A program made the position numbers and the translations under genes. A stretch of 64,000 nt of DNA, taken from NCBI RefSeq assembly GCF_002243515.1, contig NZ_CP022657.1, positions 4,217,001 through 4,281,000 of the forward strand, in the 5' to 3' direction. A model generated the notes under the pieces. The model was not told the origin of the DNA. It saw nothing but the letters and a program-made list of their open reading frames with translations, and did no database searches. The DNA comes from Tumebacillus algifaecis. GTDB taxonomy: Bacteria > Bacillota > Bacilli > Tumebacillales > Tumebacillaceae. Numbering within the stretch: position 1 is the first letter of the stretch; every line of letters begins with the position of its first letter. Of the stretch, positions 29,066 through 37,737 are shown one piece after another.

Positions 29066-30322
29066 TTATCTGTTCCGCTCGGGTCGGAGCAACAACTTTT
29101 CATCGATCGCATCCATGAACGGATCATCGAACACGCGCAAGATCCAAAAGCCGACACCTTGCAGATTGTAGCGTTTCGCAAGTCCAATCTTCTCCTGCAC
29201 CCCGCGAGGTGTCTCGCTGTACGCATTGATGCCCAAGATCAACTTCTCCGGCCCGACCGCAGCTACAGCGGCGCGAATGTCGTCGTCGATCTTGTTAAGC
29301 GGCTGTGGCAGTCTGTCGTCTACATAGGAGTACGCCATGATGAACAGCGCGTCGGCCGACTTGGCCAGCTCCTTGTAGTCATAACCGCGGTACCACCCGT
29401 GCTCCAAGGGTGCCATCACCACCGTCAGCTTCTTGCCCTTTTTGTGCAGTACGTCAGCCACCCGCTGCACAAACGCCGCATACTTCGCCCGCACGTCTGC
29501 AATGTTCGAAGCCCCCCGCGGAGCCAGTGCCTCAAAATCGAGGTACGCGCCGCCGATTCCCTTGTTGACCAACATGGCGGCCAAATCCTGTGCAAACTTC
29601 TGTTGCAAGGCGACATCGTTCAGCAGTTTGGTCAGTTCACCGTGCTCATCGACCGAAAAGACCATCAGCGACGTGTCCACACCTGACGACTTCACCTCTT
29701 GCAACAGCTCTTCCGCCCCTGACTCGGGCCAGCGGTATTCGCTCTCCCCCGTCGTCAGCACTCCGTTCTTGTCAAGACGGCTCCACGTAAAGGACGCCTC
29801 GTCAAAATAAGGCAGATAGCCCTTTTTTGCATACGAGCCCAACCCGTAAAACACCATCGTATGTAAATCGCGCTGTTGCGATTCGATGATCACCGTGTTA
29901 TTTTTCCAATCGACTTTCGCTCCGATCGACTCACTGAAAAAGCGCAGCGGGATCAAGCTGCGACCGTTGGAGATAAACGGCGCCACCTCCAATTGCACCA
30001 CGCGATCACCGACCTGTGCGACCGTGTTGCCCATCTGAATGCGCAGGACCTGTCCATGATTGTTCGCAACCACCGTCGAAGTCTCATGCTCCCAGAACAC
30101 CTCGATGCCGAGCGCTTCTGCGATCGGGCGAAACGGCACCATCACATGTCCGTCGTAGTTGATCGGTTCCGGATCGGTCAACAGAGGATACCCGTCCAAC
30201 ATCACGGCTGGCGCGCTCACCTTGCTCAGCGCCATGCCCACCGCTGTGGCCTGTTCGGTGAACAGACTTCCCGGAAACAGCAACGATACAATCGCGATCA
30301 GACTCACCCAAAATCGTTTCAT
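29066..30322 (-). CDS. Secreted GH18-like protein with N-terminal copper-amine-oxidase-N domain
   Basis: This 418-aa exported protein has a signal peptide (about 1-28: MKRFWVSLIAIVSLLFPGS), a Cu-amine-oxidase-N/stalk domain (about 35-150: MVPFRPIAEALG, RSLIPLRFFSESIGAKVDW), and a C-terminal GH18 TIM-barrel-like domain (about 155-415). The catalytic strand reads GGAYLDFEAL, keeping the last Asp and the acid Glu of DxxDxDxE but not the first Asp. Spore-coat and cortex-associated YaaH/YdhD-type glycosylases are the nearest analogues. Start: ATG 30322 has GGAGAGG at 5-8 nt; a GTG two codons earlier is too close to it. Confidence 0.87.
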   Translation of the reverse strand: MKRFWVSLIAIVSLLFPGSLFTEQATAVGMALSKVSAPAVMLDGYPLLTDPEPINYDGHVMVPFRPIAEALGIEVFWEHETSTVVANNHGQVLRIQMGNTVAQVGDRVVQLEVAPFISNGRSLIPLRFFSESIGAKVDWKNNTVIIESQQRDLHTMVFYGLGSYAKKGYLPYFDEASFTWSRLDKNGVLTTGESEYRWPESGAEELLQEVKSSGVDTSLMVFSVDEHGELTKLLNDVALQQKFAQDLAAMLVNKGIGGAYLDFEALAPRGASNIADVRAKYAAFVQRVADVLHKKGKKLTVVMAPLEHGWYRGYDYKELAKSADALFIMAYSYVDDRLPQPLNKIDDDIRAAVAAVGPEKLILGINAYSETPRGVQEKIGLAKRYNLQGVGFWILRVFDDPFMDAIDEKLLLRPERNR

Positions 30323-30444
30323 CTTCACCTCTCCTAACGCGACTCTCCCAACGCGGATTGCCAGTTTTCTAGTTTTGTTTATTTTACCATATTCTATGAT
30401 ATGGGAAGGTTTGAAAGATTAGACGAATATAGACAAATTGCGAC

Positions 30445-30478
30445 AAAAAAAGACAGGAGCCATCTGGCTCCTGTCTTG
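30445..30478 (-). terminator. Intrinsic terminator of a candidate small RNA
   Basis: Near-perfect AAGACAGGAGCCA / TGGCTCCTGTCTT hairpin followed by seven T on the minus strand. It is 150 bp away from the nearest upstream gene stop (30628), with a promoter in between. Confidence 0.92.
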
Positions 30479-30551
30479 GATACATAGCGAATCATAGATA
30501 GTGTATAGACAAATAGCGAATTAATTAGTACACGGATAACTCATATGCTAT
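30445..30551 (-). ncRNA. Candidate small RNA of about 105 nt
   Basis: A good sigma-A promoter (30558-30586) and a strong terminator (30445-30478) bracket about 70 nt with no credible gene. The predicted 5' end contains ACATAGC, which can pair with GCTATGT just before the terminator stem, closing the molecule. Two short TTCGCTAT repeats lie inside. It contains an ATG followed by six codons and a stop, without a ribosome site. It could alternatively be an attenuated leader of the GH18-like gene 120 bp further on. Confidence 0.5.
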
Positions 30552-30557
30552 GTCTAT

Positions 30558-30586
30558 ATATTACAATCGAGCTAGAAATCTGTCAA
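30558..30586 (-). promoter_or_regulatory. Sigma-A promoter in the gap before the GH18-like gene
   Basis: Minus strand TTGACA (30581-30586, consensus), 17-bp spacer, TAATAT (30558-30563), preceded by TG-like context. It points at the candidate small RNA. Confidence 0.65.
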
Positions 30587-30627
30587 ACGTATTTCGACAA
30601 AAAGTCTCCCATTTCCCTAGATTGTAG

Positions 30628-31605
30628 TTATTCTTTGGAGGAAGCCGTTTCTTTTTCGTAATCTTGCAGACACTGAATTCCTTTTTTCGCGAGACGGTAA
30701 CTCTTTTTCATCGTGTGTTCGTCTTTGATTTTATCGTAGTATTTCTTGTTATCCAGCAAGATGTACTCTTTGGTTTCCAGGAACTCCAACAGTTGGCTAC
30801 ACGCGCTCTCCGGGATCGCCAGCACTTCGCGCAGCTTCATGAACAGCCAGGAACGACCAAGGAACACTTCCGGATTCTCTTGGAATTTGCGCTCCCAGTT
30901 TTCGATAAACTCAAGCGCTCCGGTCACGTAGTCTTCGATCTTGTACTCTTTGACCTGAATGTTTAAAAACTCCAACAGATCGACGGCGCGATGTGCGTAG
31001 GAAGTGATATCGAATTGCTTGGAGGCAGCACTTGGCACGTAATACAGTTCGACATGTTTCCCTTTGTACATCAGGCGGCTCATGATCGGAATCATGTCAC
31101 TGTCCGCCGTGACAAACACGTAACAAGAGATGTTCGGGTCGGTATAGGTCGTTTCGATCGCATCGAGGCACAGTTCGATGTCTGAGGCGTTTTTGCGATG
31201 CTCATCCTTCTTGCCGTTCGCATAGACGTGACGAAGCTGGATGCGCTTTTTCTGCAGCGATGTCATATCACAAGCGATCTGCTCAAAATCACCAAACGCC
31301 TTGAACACGCGCACATTGTCGCGGTCATACGTGTTCCAAAGCTGTGTAAACAGGTTCTTATCCAGATTCTTGTCGTCCGGATCATGGAGATAGCTGTTCT
31401 TCAGGGTCCAATAGACATTATCATAGTCCACATAGATCGCCACATTTTCAAGCTGGCTGTGTTTTGCCCAAACTCGTTCCGATTTCATCGCGGTCTCACC
31501 GATCGTCTCGGCCAGCATGTTGACCATTTCGCTGGGGGTCGGTCGCCGTCTGTTGCCATTTGGTTCGGTCACAATCAGGCCATTCCCTTGCAGGTTATCC
31601 AGCAA
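30628..31605 (-). CDS. NYN-domain (PIN-like nuclease family) protein
   Basis: This protein of about 325 aa has an N-terminal region of about 55 residues followed by an NYN domain (about 55-215) with the acidic positions seen in YVDYDNVYW, SDIELCLDAIE and FVTADSDMIPIM. NYN proteins are predicted or proven RNases acting on RNA processing or decay. The C-terminal part (about 220-325) looks like a winged-helix region. Start: TTG 31605 has AAGGAGG at 7 nt; an ATG further upstream is not supported by any site. No partner gene. It is bracketed by the ctaA terminator and the small-RNA promoter. Confidence 0.85.
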   Translation of the reverse strand: MLDNLQGNGLIVTEPNGNRRRPTPSEMVNMLAETIGETAMKSERVWAKHSQLENVAIYVDYDNVYWTLKNSYLHDPDDKNLDKNLFTQLWNTYDRDNVRVFKAFGDFEQIACDMTSLQKKRIQLRHVYANGKKDEHRKNASDIELCLDAIETTYTDPNISCYVFVTADSDMIPIMSRLMYKGKHVELYYVPSAASKQFDITSYAHRAVDLLEFLNIQVKEYKIEDYVTGALEFIENWERKFQENPEVFLGRSWLFMKLREVLAIPESACSQLLEFLETKEYILLDNKKYYDKIKDEHTMKKSYRLAKKGIQCLQDYEKETASSKE

Positions 31606-31665
31606 AGTGCTCCCTCCTTCTTCCATATCCATCAAGTTCAACAACAAGCCCTAACTTCCCTTCAT

Positions 31666-31694
31666 AAAAAAAGAAGCCGTCTCAAGACAGCCTC
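31666..31694 (-). terminator. Intrinsic terminator of ctaA
   Basis: Minus-strand GAGGCTGTC TTGA GACGGCTTC (with G-U pairs) followed by seven T, 23 bp past the ctaA stop. Confidence 0.88.
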
Positions 31695-31717
31695 CTTTAC
31701 ACGCTTTAACGGTCCTG

Positions 31718-32629
31718 TTATCGTCCCGCTCGCGGCTTTTTCAATGTCTGTACACACAGATAACACAGCGTTCCGAATAGGCAGGTGATGATCGCCGAGT
31801 GCGTCAGCGTCGCATACAGATGCAGTTGCTTGAGCACCACAAAACCGCCGGAGATCACTTGTGCTACGATCAGCACCCAAACGATGATACTCGCCACATA
31901 CAGATCGCGGCGCGTCTGCCGATAGCGTTTGAACGTCCAAACAAAGAGCACGGAGATCAGCACGAACAAGGCCAACGCCCCCAAGCGGTGGACAAACTGC
32001 ACGGCCACCAAGCCTTCCAGTTCTGGAATCAGGACGCCCTCTTGACACAGCGGCCAACTCGGGCAGGCCACGCTCGCCCCAGTATGGCGGACGTATGCGC
32101 CCAGATAGACCACGCCGTACGCAAACAGCGCGACAAACCACGCGTAATACCGATAGGCGTTGGAGACAGCCGTCTTGATCAAAGCCTGTGCACGATTTTG
32201 CATCAAAATGTAGATCGTCAGCAAGAGCACTCCGGTAAACGCCAGCAGCGAAAAGCCGAAATGCAGGGCCAGCACGGGCGAGGACTGCGGCTTGATGACA
32301 GCAGCAGCGCCGAGCGCCGATTCAACCATGATGAAAAACATTCCGAACAGCGCGAGGTTGCGCACCTCTTTGTTGCCTCTGTTCTTCCACCAAGCAAACA
32401 CCGAGAACAACAGCACGACGATCCCAGCAACACCTGTGATCATGCGGTGCATATACTCGATCATCGAAGAGATCGTGTACTCCGGAACCCATTTACCGTT
32501 GCAGAGCGGCCACGAATTGCCACAACCCATGCCCGACTCGGTTTTGGTAACCAAAGATCCTGCGATCATCACCATGAACATGACGATGGTCGCAACGTAT
32601 GCTAATACTTTTAGCCACTTATTGCTCAT
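31718..32629 (-). CDS. ctaA: Heme A synthase CtaA
   Basis: This 303-aa protein has eight predicted membrane segments. It oxidises the C8 methyl of heme O to make heme A for aa3-type cytochrome oxidase. The Cys pair C36/C43 in the first extracellular loop (MGCGNSWPLC) and the E58/H61 pair in IEYMHRM line up with the catalytic and heme-ligand residues of Bacillus CtaA. A second loop has ACPSWPLC, and VHRLGA supplies another ligand His. Start: ATG 32629 behind AAAGAGGG; upstream codons in frame are not supported. ctaB is not next to it. Confidence 0.95.
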   Translation of the reverse strand: MSNKWLKVLAYVATIVMFMVMIAGSLVTKTESGMGCGNSWPLCNGKWVPEYTISSMIEYMHRMITGVAGIVVLLFSVFAWWKNRGNKEVRNLALFGMFFIMVESALGAAAVIKPQSSPVLALHFGFSLLAFTGVLLLTIYILMQNRAQALIKTAVSNAYRYYAWFVALFAYGVVYLGAYVRHTGASVACPSWPLCQEGVLIPELEGLVAVQFVHRLGALALFVLISVLFVWTFKRYRQTRRDLYVASIIVWVLIVAQVISGGFVVLKQLHLYATLTHSAIITCLFGTLCYLCVQTLKKPRAGR

Positions 32630-32737
32630 CGACCGAATCCCTCTTTCTACGAAACAGAAACTCTCCCTTCTTAACATAAAGTAAGGACTGCGCGAAAACA
32701 AGACGGGTATCGGTGGGAATTATGTATTTTCCATAAC

Positions 32738-32771
32738 AAATAAACCGTCAACTCTGCCGAATCGACGGTTG
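32738..32771 (-). terminator. Terminator of the 56-aa membrane-protein gene
   Basis: Minus-strand arms AACCGTC and GACGGTT around a 14-nt loop, followed by TATTTGTT. Confidence 0.75.
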
Positions 32772-32784
32772 GCCCGCTCACGGC

Positions 32785-32955
32785 TCACGAAGACTGCTGC
32801 TTCCGTTCGCGGATGCGGATAAAGGGGCTGAGCAGTGCGAAGATCAGCGTGCCCAGCAACAGCCTCACCCACCAAGAAACGCCATACTCGCTCAAGATGA
32901 TATTGATCAAAATCAAGGCGGCAAACATGAGAAGCAGGTTGCTAACGCGTACCAT
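32785..32955 (-). CDS. Small membrane protein (56 aa)
   Basis: ATG 32955 has AAGGGAG seven bases upstream; a start seven codons earlier would use the ribosome site itself as coding. Two hydrophobic segments, NLLLMFAALILINIIL (about 6-21) and VRLLLGTLIFALLSPF (about 30-45), are joined by a short polar turn, with a basic tail (RIRERKQQSS). Family unknown. It has its own terminator. Confidence 0.7.
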   Translation of the reverse strand: MVRVSNLLLMFAALILINIILSEYGVSWWVRLLLGTLIFALLSPFIRIRERKQQSS

Positions 32956-33081
32956 ACGCCATCTCCCTTCCCACAAAGTACCCGTATGTGCCTACCTTTT
33001 ATCCATATGTGTTTCGAATGGAATCTATGCAGTATTTGAAAAATTTCTTCCGAATTGATTACTAGTCTTTTGCATTTAGTA

Positions 33082-33110
33082 TTGAAAAACAGTCTCACTC
33101 TTGATATAAA
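33082..33110 (+). promoter_or_regulatory. Sigma-A promoter of the small secreted peptide gene
   Basis: TTGAAA (33082-33087), 17-bp spacer, TATAAA (33105-33110), 46 bp upstream of the start codon. It is a good match at ideal spacing. Confidence 0.75.
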
Positions 33111-33156
33111 GTTTGTATGTAACTATTTTAATAACTATTTCACCGGGGGCGTTTTT

Positions 33157-33321
33157 ATGAAAAAATTCTGGTTGTCTGTTGCGATCGCTGCCGTTGCGGC
33201 GTTCAGCGTGCAAGCAAGCACTGCACAATTGGCGAGTGAAGTGGACCCGTGGAGTCCGAAAGCATCTCTCGTCGCGAGCATTCCGGATGTTGACCCGTGG
33301 CGCGGGGTCGTACAGGCCTAA
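33157..33321 (+). CDS. Small secreted peptide precursor with two VDPW motifs (54 aa)
   Basis: ATG 33157 starts a signal-peptide-like N-terminus (MKKFWLSVAIAAVAAFSVQAS, cleavage likely near 19-21). The remaining 33-35 residues contain VDPW twice (VDPWSPK and VDPWRGV) separated by 16 residues, and end in VVQA. The ribosome site CGGGGGC is modest, but the promoter is good. There is no cysteine and no recognised family. A pheromone-like or small secreted-factor role is possible. No Rap or other receptor gene is adjacent. Confidence 0.65.
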   Translation: MKKFWLSVAIAAVAAFSVQASTAQLASEVDPWSPKASLVASIPDVDPWRGVVQA

Positions 33322-33349
33322 CAAAAACGAGCGCCATCAGGCGCTCGTT
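33322..33349 (-). terminator. Terminator overlapping the argD stop codon
   Basis: Stem AACGAGCGCC / GGCGCTCGTT with a TTTTTG tail on the minus strand. The loop is formed by the argD stop TGA and the next base, so the hairpin spans the end of the coding region. It may also stop the converging peptide gene. Confidence 0.88.
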
Positions 33350-34506
33350 GCTTCTTCCGCTACTGCTTTTTCTAACATTTTGATCGCTAAGTGGAGATCG
33401 GCCGACGTGACATTCAGCGGCGGCAACAAGCGCAACGTATGCTCACCTGCTGACAGCACCAGCAAACCATATTCGAGGCATTTGCTGACCAGCGGCGCCA
33501 CAGGACGATCCAAAACGAGCCCTTGCAACAAGCCCTGTCCGCGCGCTTCGAGCAGGAACGAGTAGTCATCGGCCAATCGCTGCAACCGCCCATTTAGTTC
33601 CTCGCCCATCTGCACCGCATTGGACAGCAGATCCTCCTCTTCGATCGCCTCCAGCACCGCCTGTGCCGCTGCCATCGCCAGCGGATTGCCGCCAAATGTC
33701 GATCCGTGCGAGCCTGGTGTAAACGCGGCCGCTACCTCTTCTTTAGCCAGCATCGCGCCGACCGGGACGCCATTGCCAAGCCCTTTGGCCAGCGTCACGA
33801 TGTCGGGCAGCACCCCGTAGGTTTGGAAGCCGAACATCTTGCCGGTCCGTCCGATCCCCGTCTGCACCTCGTCAAAGATCAACAGAATTCCTTTTGCATC
33901 ACACAGTTCGCGCAGCCCTTGCAAAAACTCAGCCCCTAGCGGCAATACGCCGCCTTCGCCCTGCACCGGTTCGACCAGCACGGCACACGTCGCTTCTCCG
34001 ATCGCCTGCTCGATGGCGGCAAGGTCTTTCTGCACGTAGGCAAAGCCCGGCATCAGCGGAGCAAACCCTTCTTGGAACTTCGGCTTGCAGGTCGCCGTCA
34101 CCGTCGCCAGCGTGCGCCCGTGAAAGCTGTCGTGCAACGTTAAGATCTCATGCTTGTGCGGGCCGAATCGCAGTTGGCTGTACTTGCGGGCCAACTTGAT
34201 CGCCGCTTCGTTCGCTTCCGCCCCTGAGTTGCAAAAAAATGCTTTGGGGAGCCCGGACAGCTCAGCCAGCTTCGCCGCAACCTGTTCTTGCAAAGGGATT
34301 TGGTACAGGTTGGACGTGTGCAGCAACATTCCCGCCTGCTCATGCAAGGCGGCCGTCACTTTCGGATGCGCGTGTCCAAGGTTGGTCACAGCAATCCCGC
34401 TCGTAAAATCGATATACTCGCACCCCTGCTCATCCCACAGTCTGCATCCTTCCCCTTTGACAAACGCGACCGGCAGTCTGGAATAGGTGTTCATCAAGCT
34501 GGTCAT
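33337..34506 (-). CDS. argD: Acetylornithine aminotransferase ArgD
   Basis: This 389-aa PLP-dependent class III aminotransferase converts N-acetylglutamate semialdehyde to N-acetylornithine. Landmarks are the PLP phosphate segment CNSGAEANEAAIKLAR, the Asp in LLIFDEVQTGIGRTG, the Schiff-base Lys in TLAKGLGNG, and GSHGSTFGGNPLA. Start: ATG 34506 with GGGGGAG at 7 nt. Last gene of argC-argJ-argB-argD; 22 bp separates it from argB. Confidence 0.96.
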   Translation of the reverse strand: MTSLMNTYSRLPVAFVKGEGCRLWDEQGCEYIDFTSGIAVTNLGHAHPKVTAALHEQAGMLLHTSNLYQIPLQEQVAAKLAELSGLPKAFFCNSGAEANEAAIKLARKYSQLRFGPHKHEILTLHDSFHGRTLATVTATCKPKFQEGFAPLMPGFAYVQKDLAAIEQAIGEATCAVLVEPVQGEGGVLPLGAEFLQGLRELCDAKGILLIFDEVQTGIGRTGKMFGFQTYGVLPDIVTLAKGLGNGVPVGAMLAKEEVAAAFTPGSHGSTFGGNPLAMAAAQAVLEAIEEEDLLSNAVQMGEELNGRLQRLADDYSFLLEARGQGLLQGLVLDRPVAPLVSKCLEYGLLVLSAGEHTLRLLPPLNVTSADLHLAIKMLEKAVAEEATSA

Positions 34507-34527
34507 CTCGTCGCTCCCCCTGTCTGT

Positions 34528-35397
34528 TTACTTCGCTTCATAGACCAGCGTGCCAACACCCCGCTCGGTAAAAATTTCGAGCAGGAGAGCATGCGGATCT
34601 TTCCCGTTTAAGATATGAACCTGCTTTGCACCGCCTGCTAACCCAGCCAGGCACGCTTCGACTTTCGGCACCATGCCCCCTGCGATCGTGCCGTCCTCGA
34701 TCAGCGAATGCACATCGTCCGACGACACTTGGTTGATCACCTGACCCTCTTTCAAAATGCCAGGCACGTCGGTCAGCAAAATCAGCTTTTCAGCACCGAG
34801 CGCCGCTGCGATCGCCCCGGCTGCGCTGTCTGCGTTGATGTTGTAGCGCGCTCCGTGCTCATCGCTGCCCAGCGGAGCGATGACAGGCAGGAAGCCATTT
34901 TGCAACAGCGCGTGGATCAGGTCGGTGTTGACCGCCTGCACCTCACCGACGCGGCCGAGATCGCCCAGCGGATGCGTTTTTTGACGCGCGCTGAGCAGAC
35001 CGCCGTCCACTCCGGTCAAGCCAGCCGCTTTGCAGCCGCCCGCGTTGAACGCCGCGACGAGCTGCTGGTTGACAAGACCGCCCAAGACCATCTCCACCGC
35101 CTCTAGGGTCGTCTCATCGGTCACCCGCAGCCCATCGACAAACTGCGCCTGATGGCCGAGCCGTTCGAGCAGTCGAGTGATCGCTTTGCCCCCACCATGA
35201 ACGACGACCGGGAACAGGCCGACCTGCTTCAGCCAGATGATGTCGAGAATCACTGGATCGATCGCCCCGCTGTCCGGCTCGATCGAGGAACCGCCGTATT
35301 TGATCACGACGATTTTTCCGGCGAACTTTTGAATGTAGGGCAATGCCTCAAGTAAGACGTGTGCTTTTTCGGCCGGAGAAAGTGTTTCTGTTACCAT
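34528..35397 (-). CDS. argB: N-acetylglutamate kinase ArgB
   Basis: This 289-aa enzyme phosphorylates N-acetylglutamate. It has the ATP/substrate loops VIKYGGSS and VVVHGGGKAITRLL and the C-terminal GGMVPKVEACLAGL. An N-terminal extra helix (LSPAEKAHVLLEALPYIQKFAGK) before the first strand is the feature of arginine-inhibited, hexameric kinases, so feedback inhibition by arginine is expected. Start: ATG 35397 behind GGGGGAG; GTG 35403 is too close to the site. A 15-bp gap separates it from argJ. Confidence 0.96.
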   Translation of the reverse strand: MVTETLSPAEKAHVLLEALPYIQKFAGKIVVIKYGGSSIEPDSGAIDPVILDIIWLKQVGLFPVVVHGGGKAITRLLERLGHQAQFVDGLRVTDETTLEAVEMVLGGLVNQQLVAAFNAGGCKAAGLTGVDGGLLSARQKTHPLGDLGRVGEVQAVNTDLIHALLQNGFLPVIAPLGSDEHGARYNINADSAAGAIAAALGAEKLILLTDVPGILKEGQVINQVSSDDVHSLIEDGTIAGGMVPKVEACLAGLAGGAKQVHILNGKDPHALLLEIFTERGVGTLVYEAK

Positions 35398-35412
35398 GTC
35401 CACACTCCCCCC

Positions 35413-36648
35413 TTACGTCCGATAGCTGGCGTTGATACGCACATAGTCATAGGTCAGATCGCAGCCGTATGCGGTCGAAGCGGCATCCCCCATGTTCAGA
35501 TCGATCGTGATTTGCACCGTGTCGCCCAGCAGATGCGCTTTGGCGGCCGCTTCGTCGAAGTTCAGCCCCATGCCCTGCGCCGCGACCTGCACTTCTCCGA
35601 GCCAAATGTCAACGCGCGCCGGGTCGAACGGTACGCCTGCGTAACCGATGGCCGCCAAGATCCGGCCCCAGTTCGCATCGGCGCCGAAGACTGCCGTTTT
35701 GACCAACGAGGAACCGACCACCTTTTTTGCGATCTGGGTGGCGACCAGTTCGCTGACCGCTCCGTTTACTGCGACTTGAACCAATTTGGTCGCCCCTTCG
35801 CCGTCGCGGGCGATGTCTTTGGCCAGTTTTTCCGATACATAGCGGAACGCCTCCACAAAGGCGAACCAGTCTGGGTGCGTCTCGTCTAAGCTCTGATTTT
35901 GCGCGAGTCCATTCGCCATGACCAGCACCATGTCGTTCGTCGAAGTGTCACCATCGACGGTGATTCGATTGTACGTCTGGTCGGTCGTGCGGCTCAGCAG
36001 GGACTGCAAAGCGGACGGTTCCACTTTCGCATCGGTGGTGACAAAGGCGAGCATCGTCGCCATGTTCGGATGGATCATCCCCGACCCTTTGGCCGCACCG
36101 CCGATCGTGACCGTCTGCCCGTCGATGGTCAGTTGCACGGCGACCTGTTTCGTAAAGGTGTCGGTCGTCAACATCGCTTCAGCAAACTCGTCGCCACCAA
36201 GCTCCGAGAGCCCAGCCGCCGCTTGCTCGATGCCAGCTTTTAACGCCTCCATCGGCATCTGTACCCCGATCACCCCGGTCGAAGCGATCGCGACCGCATG
36301 TGCTGGCAGTCCGAGTTTTGCGGCGGTGTGCTGTTGCATCTCCTTAGCGTCCGCATCGCCTTTCGCGCCTGTACAGGCGTTGGCGTTGCCCGAGTTGACG
36401 ATGATCGCTTGCAGATAGGGCAGCGCTTGCAGTTGCTGTTCATTTTGTGTGACGCAAGCTGCGCGCACTGCATTTAGCGTAAAGACTCCCGCTGCTGCGG
36501 CAGGCACAGCGCTGACCAGCAGACCGACATCCTTTTTCTTGCGCTTGATCCCAGCATGCAGACCCGCCGCTTGAAAACCGCGCGGGGTTGTGACCGTCCC
36601 TTCCGCCAGTAACGTAAAGGCAGCGTTTGTTACCATCATGTTCACCAT
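35413..36648 (-). CDS. argJ: Glutamate N-acetyltransferase / amino-acid acetyltransferase ArgJ
   Basis: This 411-aa proenzyme recycles the acetyl group from N-acetylornithine to glutamate and is self-cleaved before the nucleophilic Thr in HPNMATMLAF. The segment KGSGMIHPNMAT and the N-terminal VTTPRGFQAAGLHAGIKRKKKDVGLL are typical. Start: ATG 36648 behind GGGGGA; a frame extension upstream is low-complexity and overlaps argC. Presence of ArgJ with an arginine-sensitive ArgB indicates the cyclic acetyl pathway. The chain is bifunctional in many Firmicutes; whether here is not visible. Confidence 0.95.
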   Translation of the reverse strand: MVNMMVTNAAFTLLAEGTVTTPRGFQAAGLHAGIKRKKKDVGLLVSAVPAAAAGVFTLNAVRAACVTQNEQQLQALPYLQAIIVNSGNANACTGAKGDADAKEMQQHTAAKLGLPAHAVAIASTGVIGVQMPMEALKAGIEQAAAGLSELGGDEFAEAMLTTDTFTKQVAVQLTIDGQTVTIGGAAKGSGMIHPNMATMLAFVTTDAKVEPSALQSLLSRTTDQTYNRITVDGDTSTNDMVLVMANGLAQNQSLDETHPDWFAFVEAFRYVSEKLAKDIARDGEGATKLVQVAVNGAVSELVATQIAKKVVGSSLVKTAVFGADANWGRILAAIGYAGVPFDPARVDIWLGEVQVAAQGMGLNFDEAAAKAHLLGDTVQITIDLNMGDAASTAYGCDLTYDYVRINASYRT

Positions 36649-36667
36649 TGAATCCCCCTTGTGGTTG

Positions 36668-37702
36668 CTAGAAGTAGACGGGTGCGGTGCGCAACCCCGT
36701 CGTTTGCGGCAGGCCGCAGAGCAGGTTGGCATTTTGGATCGCCTGACCTGCTGCGCCTTTGATCAAATTGTCGATGACCCCGATCACCGTCACTCGCTTG
36801 GTGCGCGGATCGACCCGCAGGCCGATGTCGCAAAAGTTGCTGGTGCTGACATCTTTGGTCGCTGGCATGTTCCCTTTTTCACGTATGCGGACGAACGGCT
36901 GGTCGCGATACGTTTCTTGGTACAGCGCAAGCAACTCTTCTGTCGAAACGTCGCTGGTCAGCTTGGCATAGGAAGTGGTTAAAATGCCGCGCGTCATCGG
37001 CACGAGATGGGTCGTGAAGGAAAGGGTGACTTTTTCCCCGCAATGCTGGGAAAGCACCCCTTCGATCTCCGGGATGTGCTGATGCACGCCGACTTTATAT
37101 GCTTTAAAATTTTCATTGACTTCAACAAAATGCGAACTTGGCGATACCGCTTTGCCCGCACCGGAAACGCCCGATTTGGCATCGACGATCAGCGTGTCCG
37201 GATCGATCAAGCCCTGTTGGACCAAAGGAAGCAGCGACAACAGGGTTGCGGTCGGATAGCAGCCGGGATTGGCGATCAGGCGAGCTGTCGCAATCTGGTC
37301 TGCATAATATTCTGGCAGACCGTATACGGCCTGTGCGAGCACCTCAGCGCTCGGCGGCGTTTTCTGATACCACTGCTCGTAGTCTGATTGGGACAGCCTG
37401 TGATCGCCCGCGAGGTCGATCACTTTCAAACCTGCGCCCAGCAATTCCGGCACCAGACCGGTGGACAGCCCGGACGGCAGTGCAACAAACGCCAAGTCGG
37501 CCTTGAGAGCCAGCTCCATCGCCTCTGCCCGTTGCAATGGTTCGTGTACCAACCCTTGCAAGTGCGGGTATACTTCGGTCAACATCGCACCTGCCTGCGA
37601 GTCGGACGTGATCGCTGTCACGTTCAACTCCGGGTGCTGCATCAACAGCCGCACCACTTCCAATCCTGTATATCCGGTCGCCCCGATTACGGCAACGTTC
37701 AT
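36668..37702 (-). CDS. argC: N-acetyl-gamma-glutamyl-phosphate reductase ArgC
   Basis: This 344-aa NADPH-dependent reductase has the Rossmann start MNVAVIGATGYTGLEVVRLL and the catalytic Cys in ANPGCYPTA, followed by GVSGAGKAV and a His in the HxPEI segment (HQHIPEIEGVL). It is the first gene of the operon, with the ARG-box promoter 36 bp upstream. Confidence 0.97.
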   Translation of the reverse strand: MNVAVIGATGYTGLEVVRLLMQHPELNVTAITSDSQAGAMLTEVYPHLQGLVHEPLQRAEAMELALKADLAFVALPSGLSTGLVPELLGAGLKVIDLAGDHRLSQSDYEQWYQKTPPSAEVLAQAVYGLPEYYADQIATARLIANPGCYPTATLLSLLPLVQQGLIDPDTLIVDAKSGVSGAGKAVSPSSHFVEVNENFKAYKVGVHQHIPEIEGVLSQHCGEKVTLSFTTHLVPMTRGILTTSYAKLTSDVSTEELLALYQETYRDQPFVRIREKGNMPATKDVSTSNFCDIGLRVDPRTKRVTVIGVIDNLIKGAAGQAIQNANLLCGLPQTTGLRTAPVYF

Positions 37703-37737
37703 CCACGCTCACCTCGTCTTGAATCTTGGTCTCACAA

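Noticed and set aside
30323-30551. c-di-GMP riboswitch in front of the GH18-like gene
   Set aside because: The conserved GEMM motifs are not present in the leader on the minus strand.
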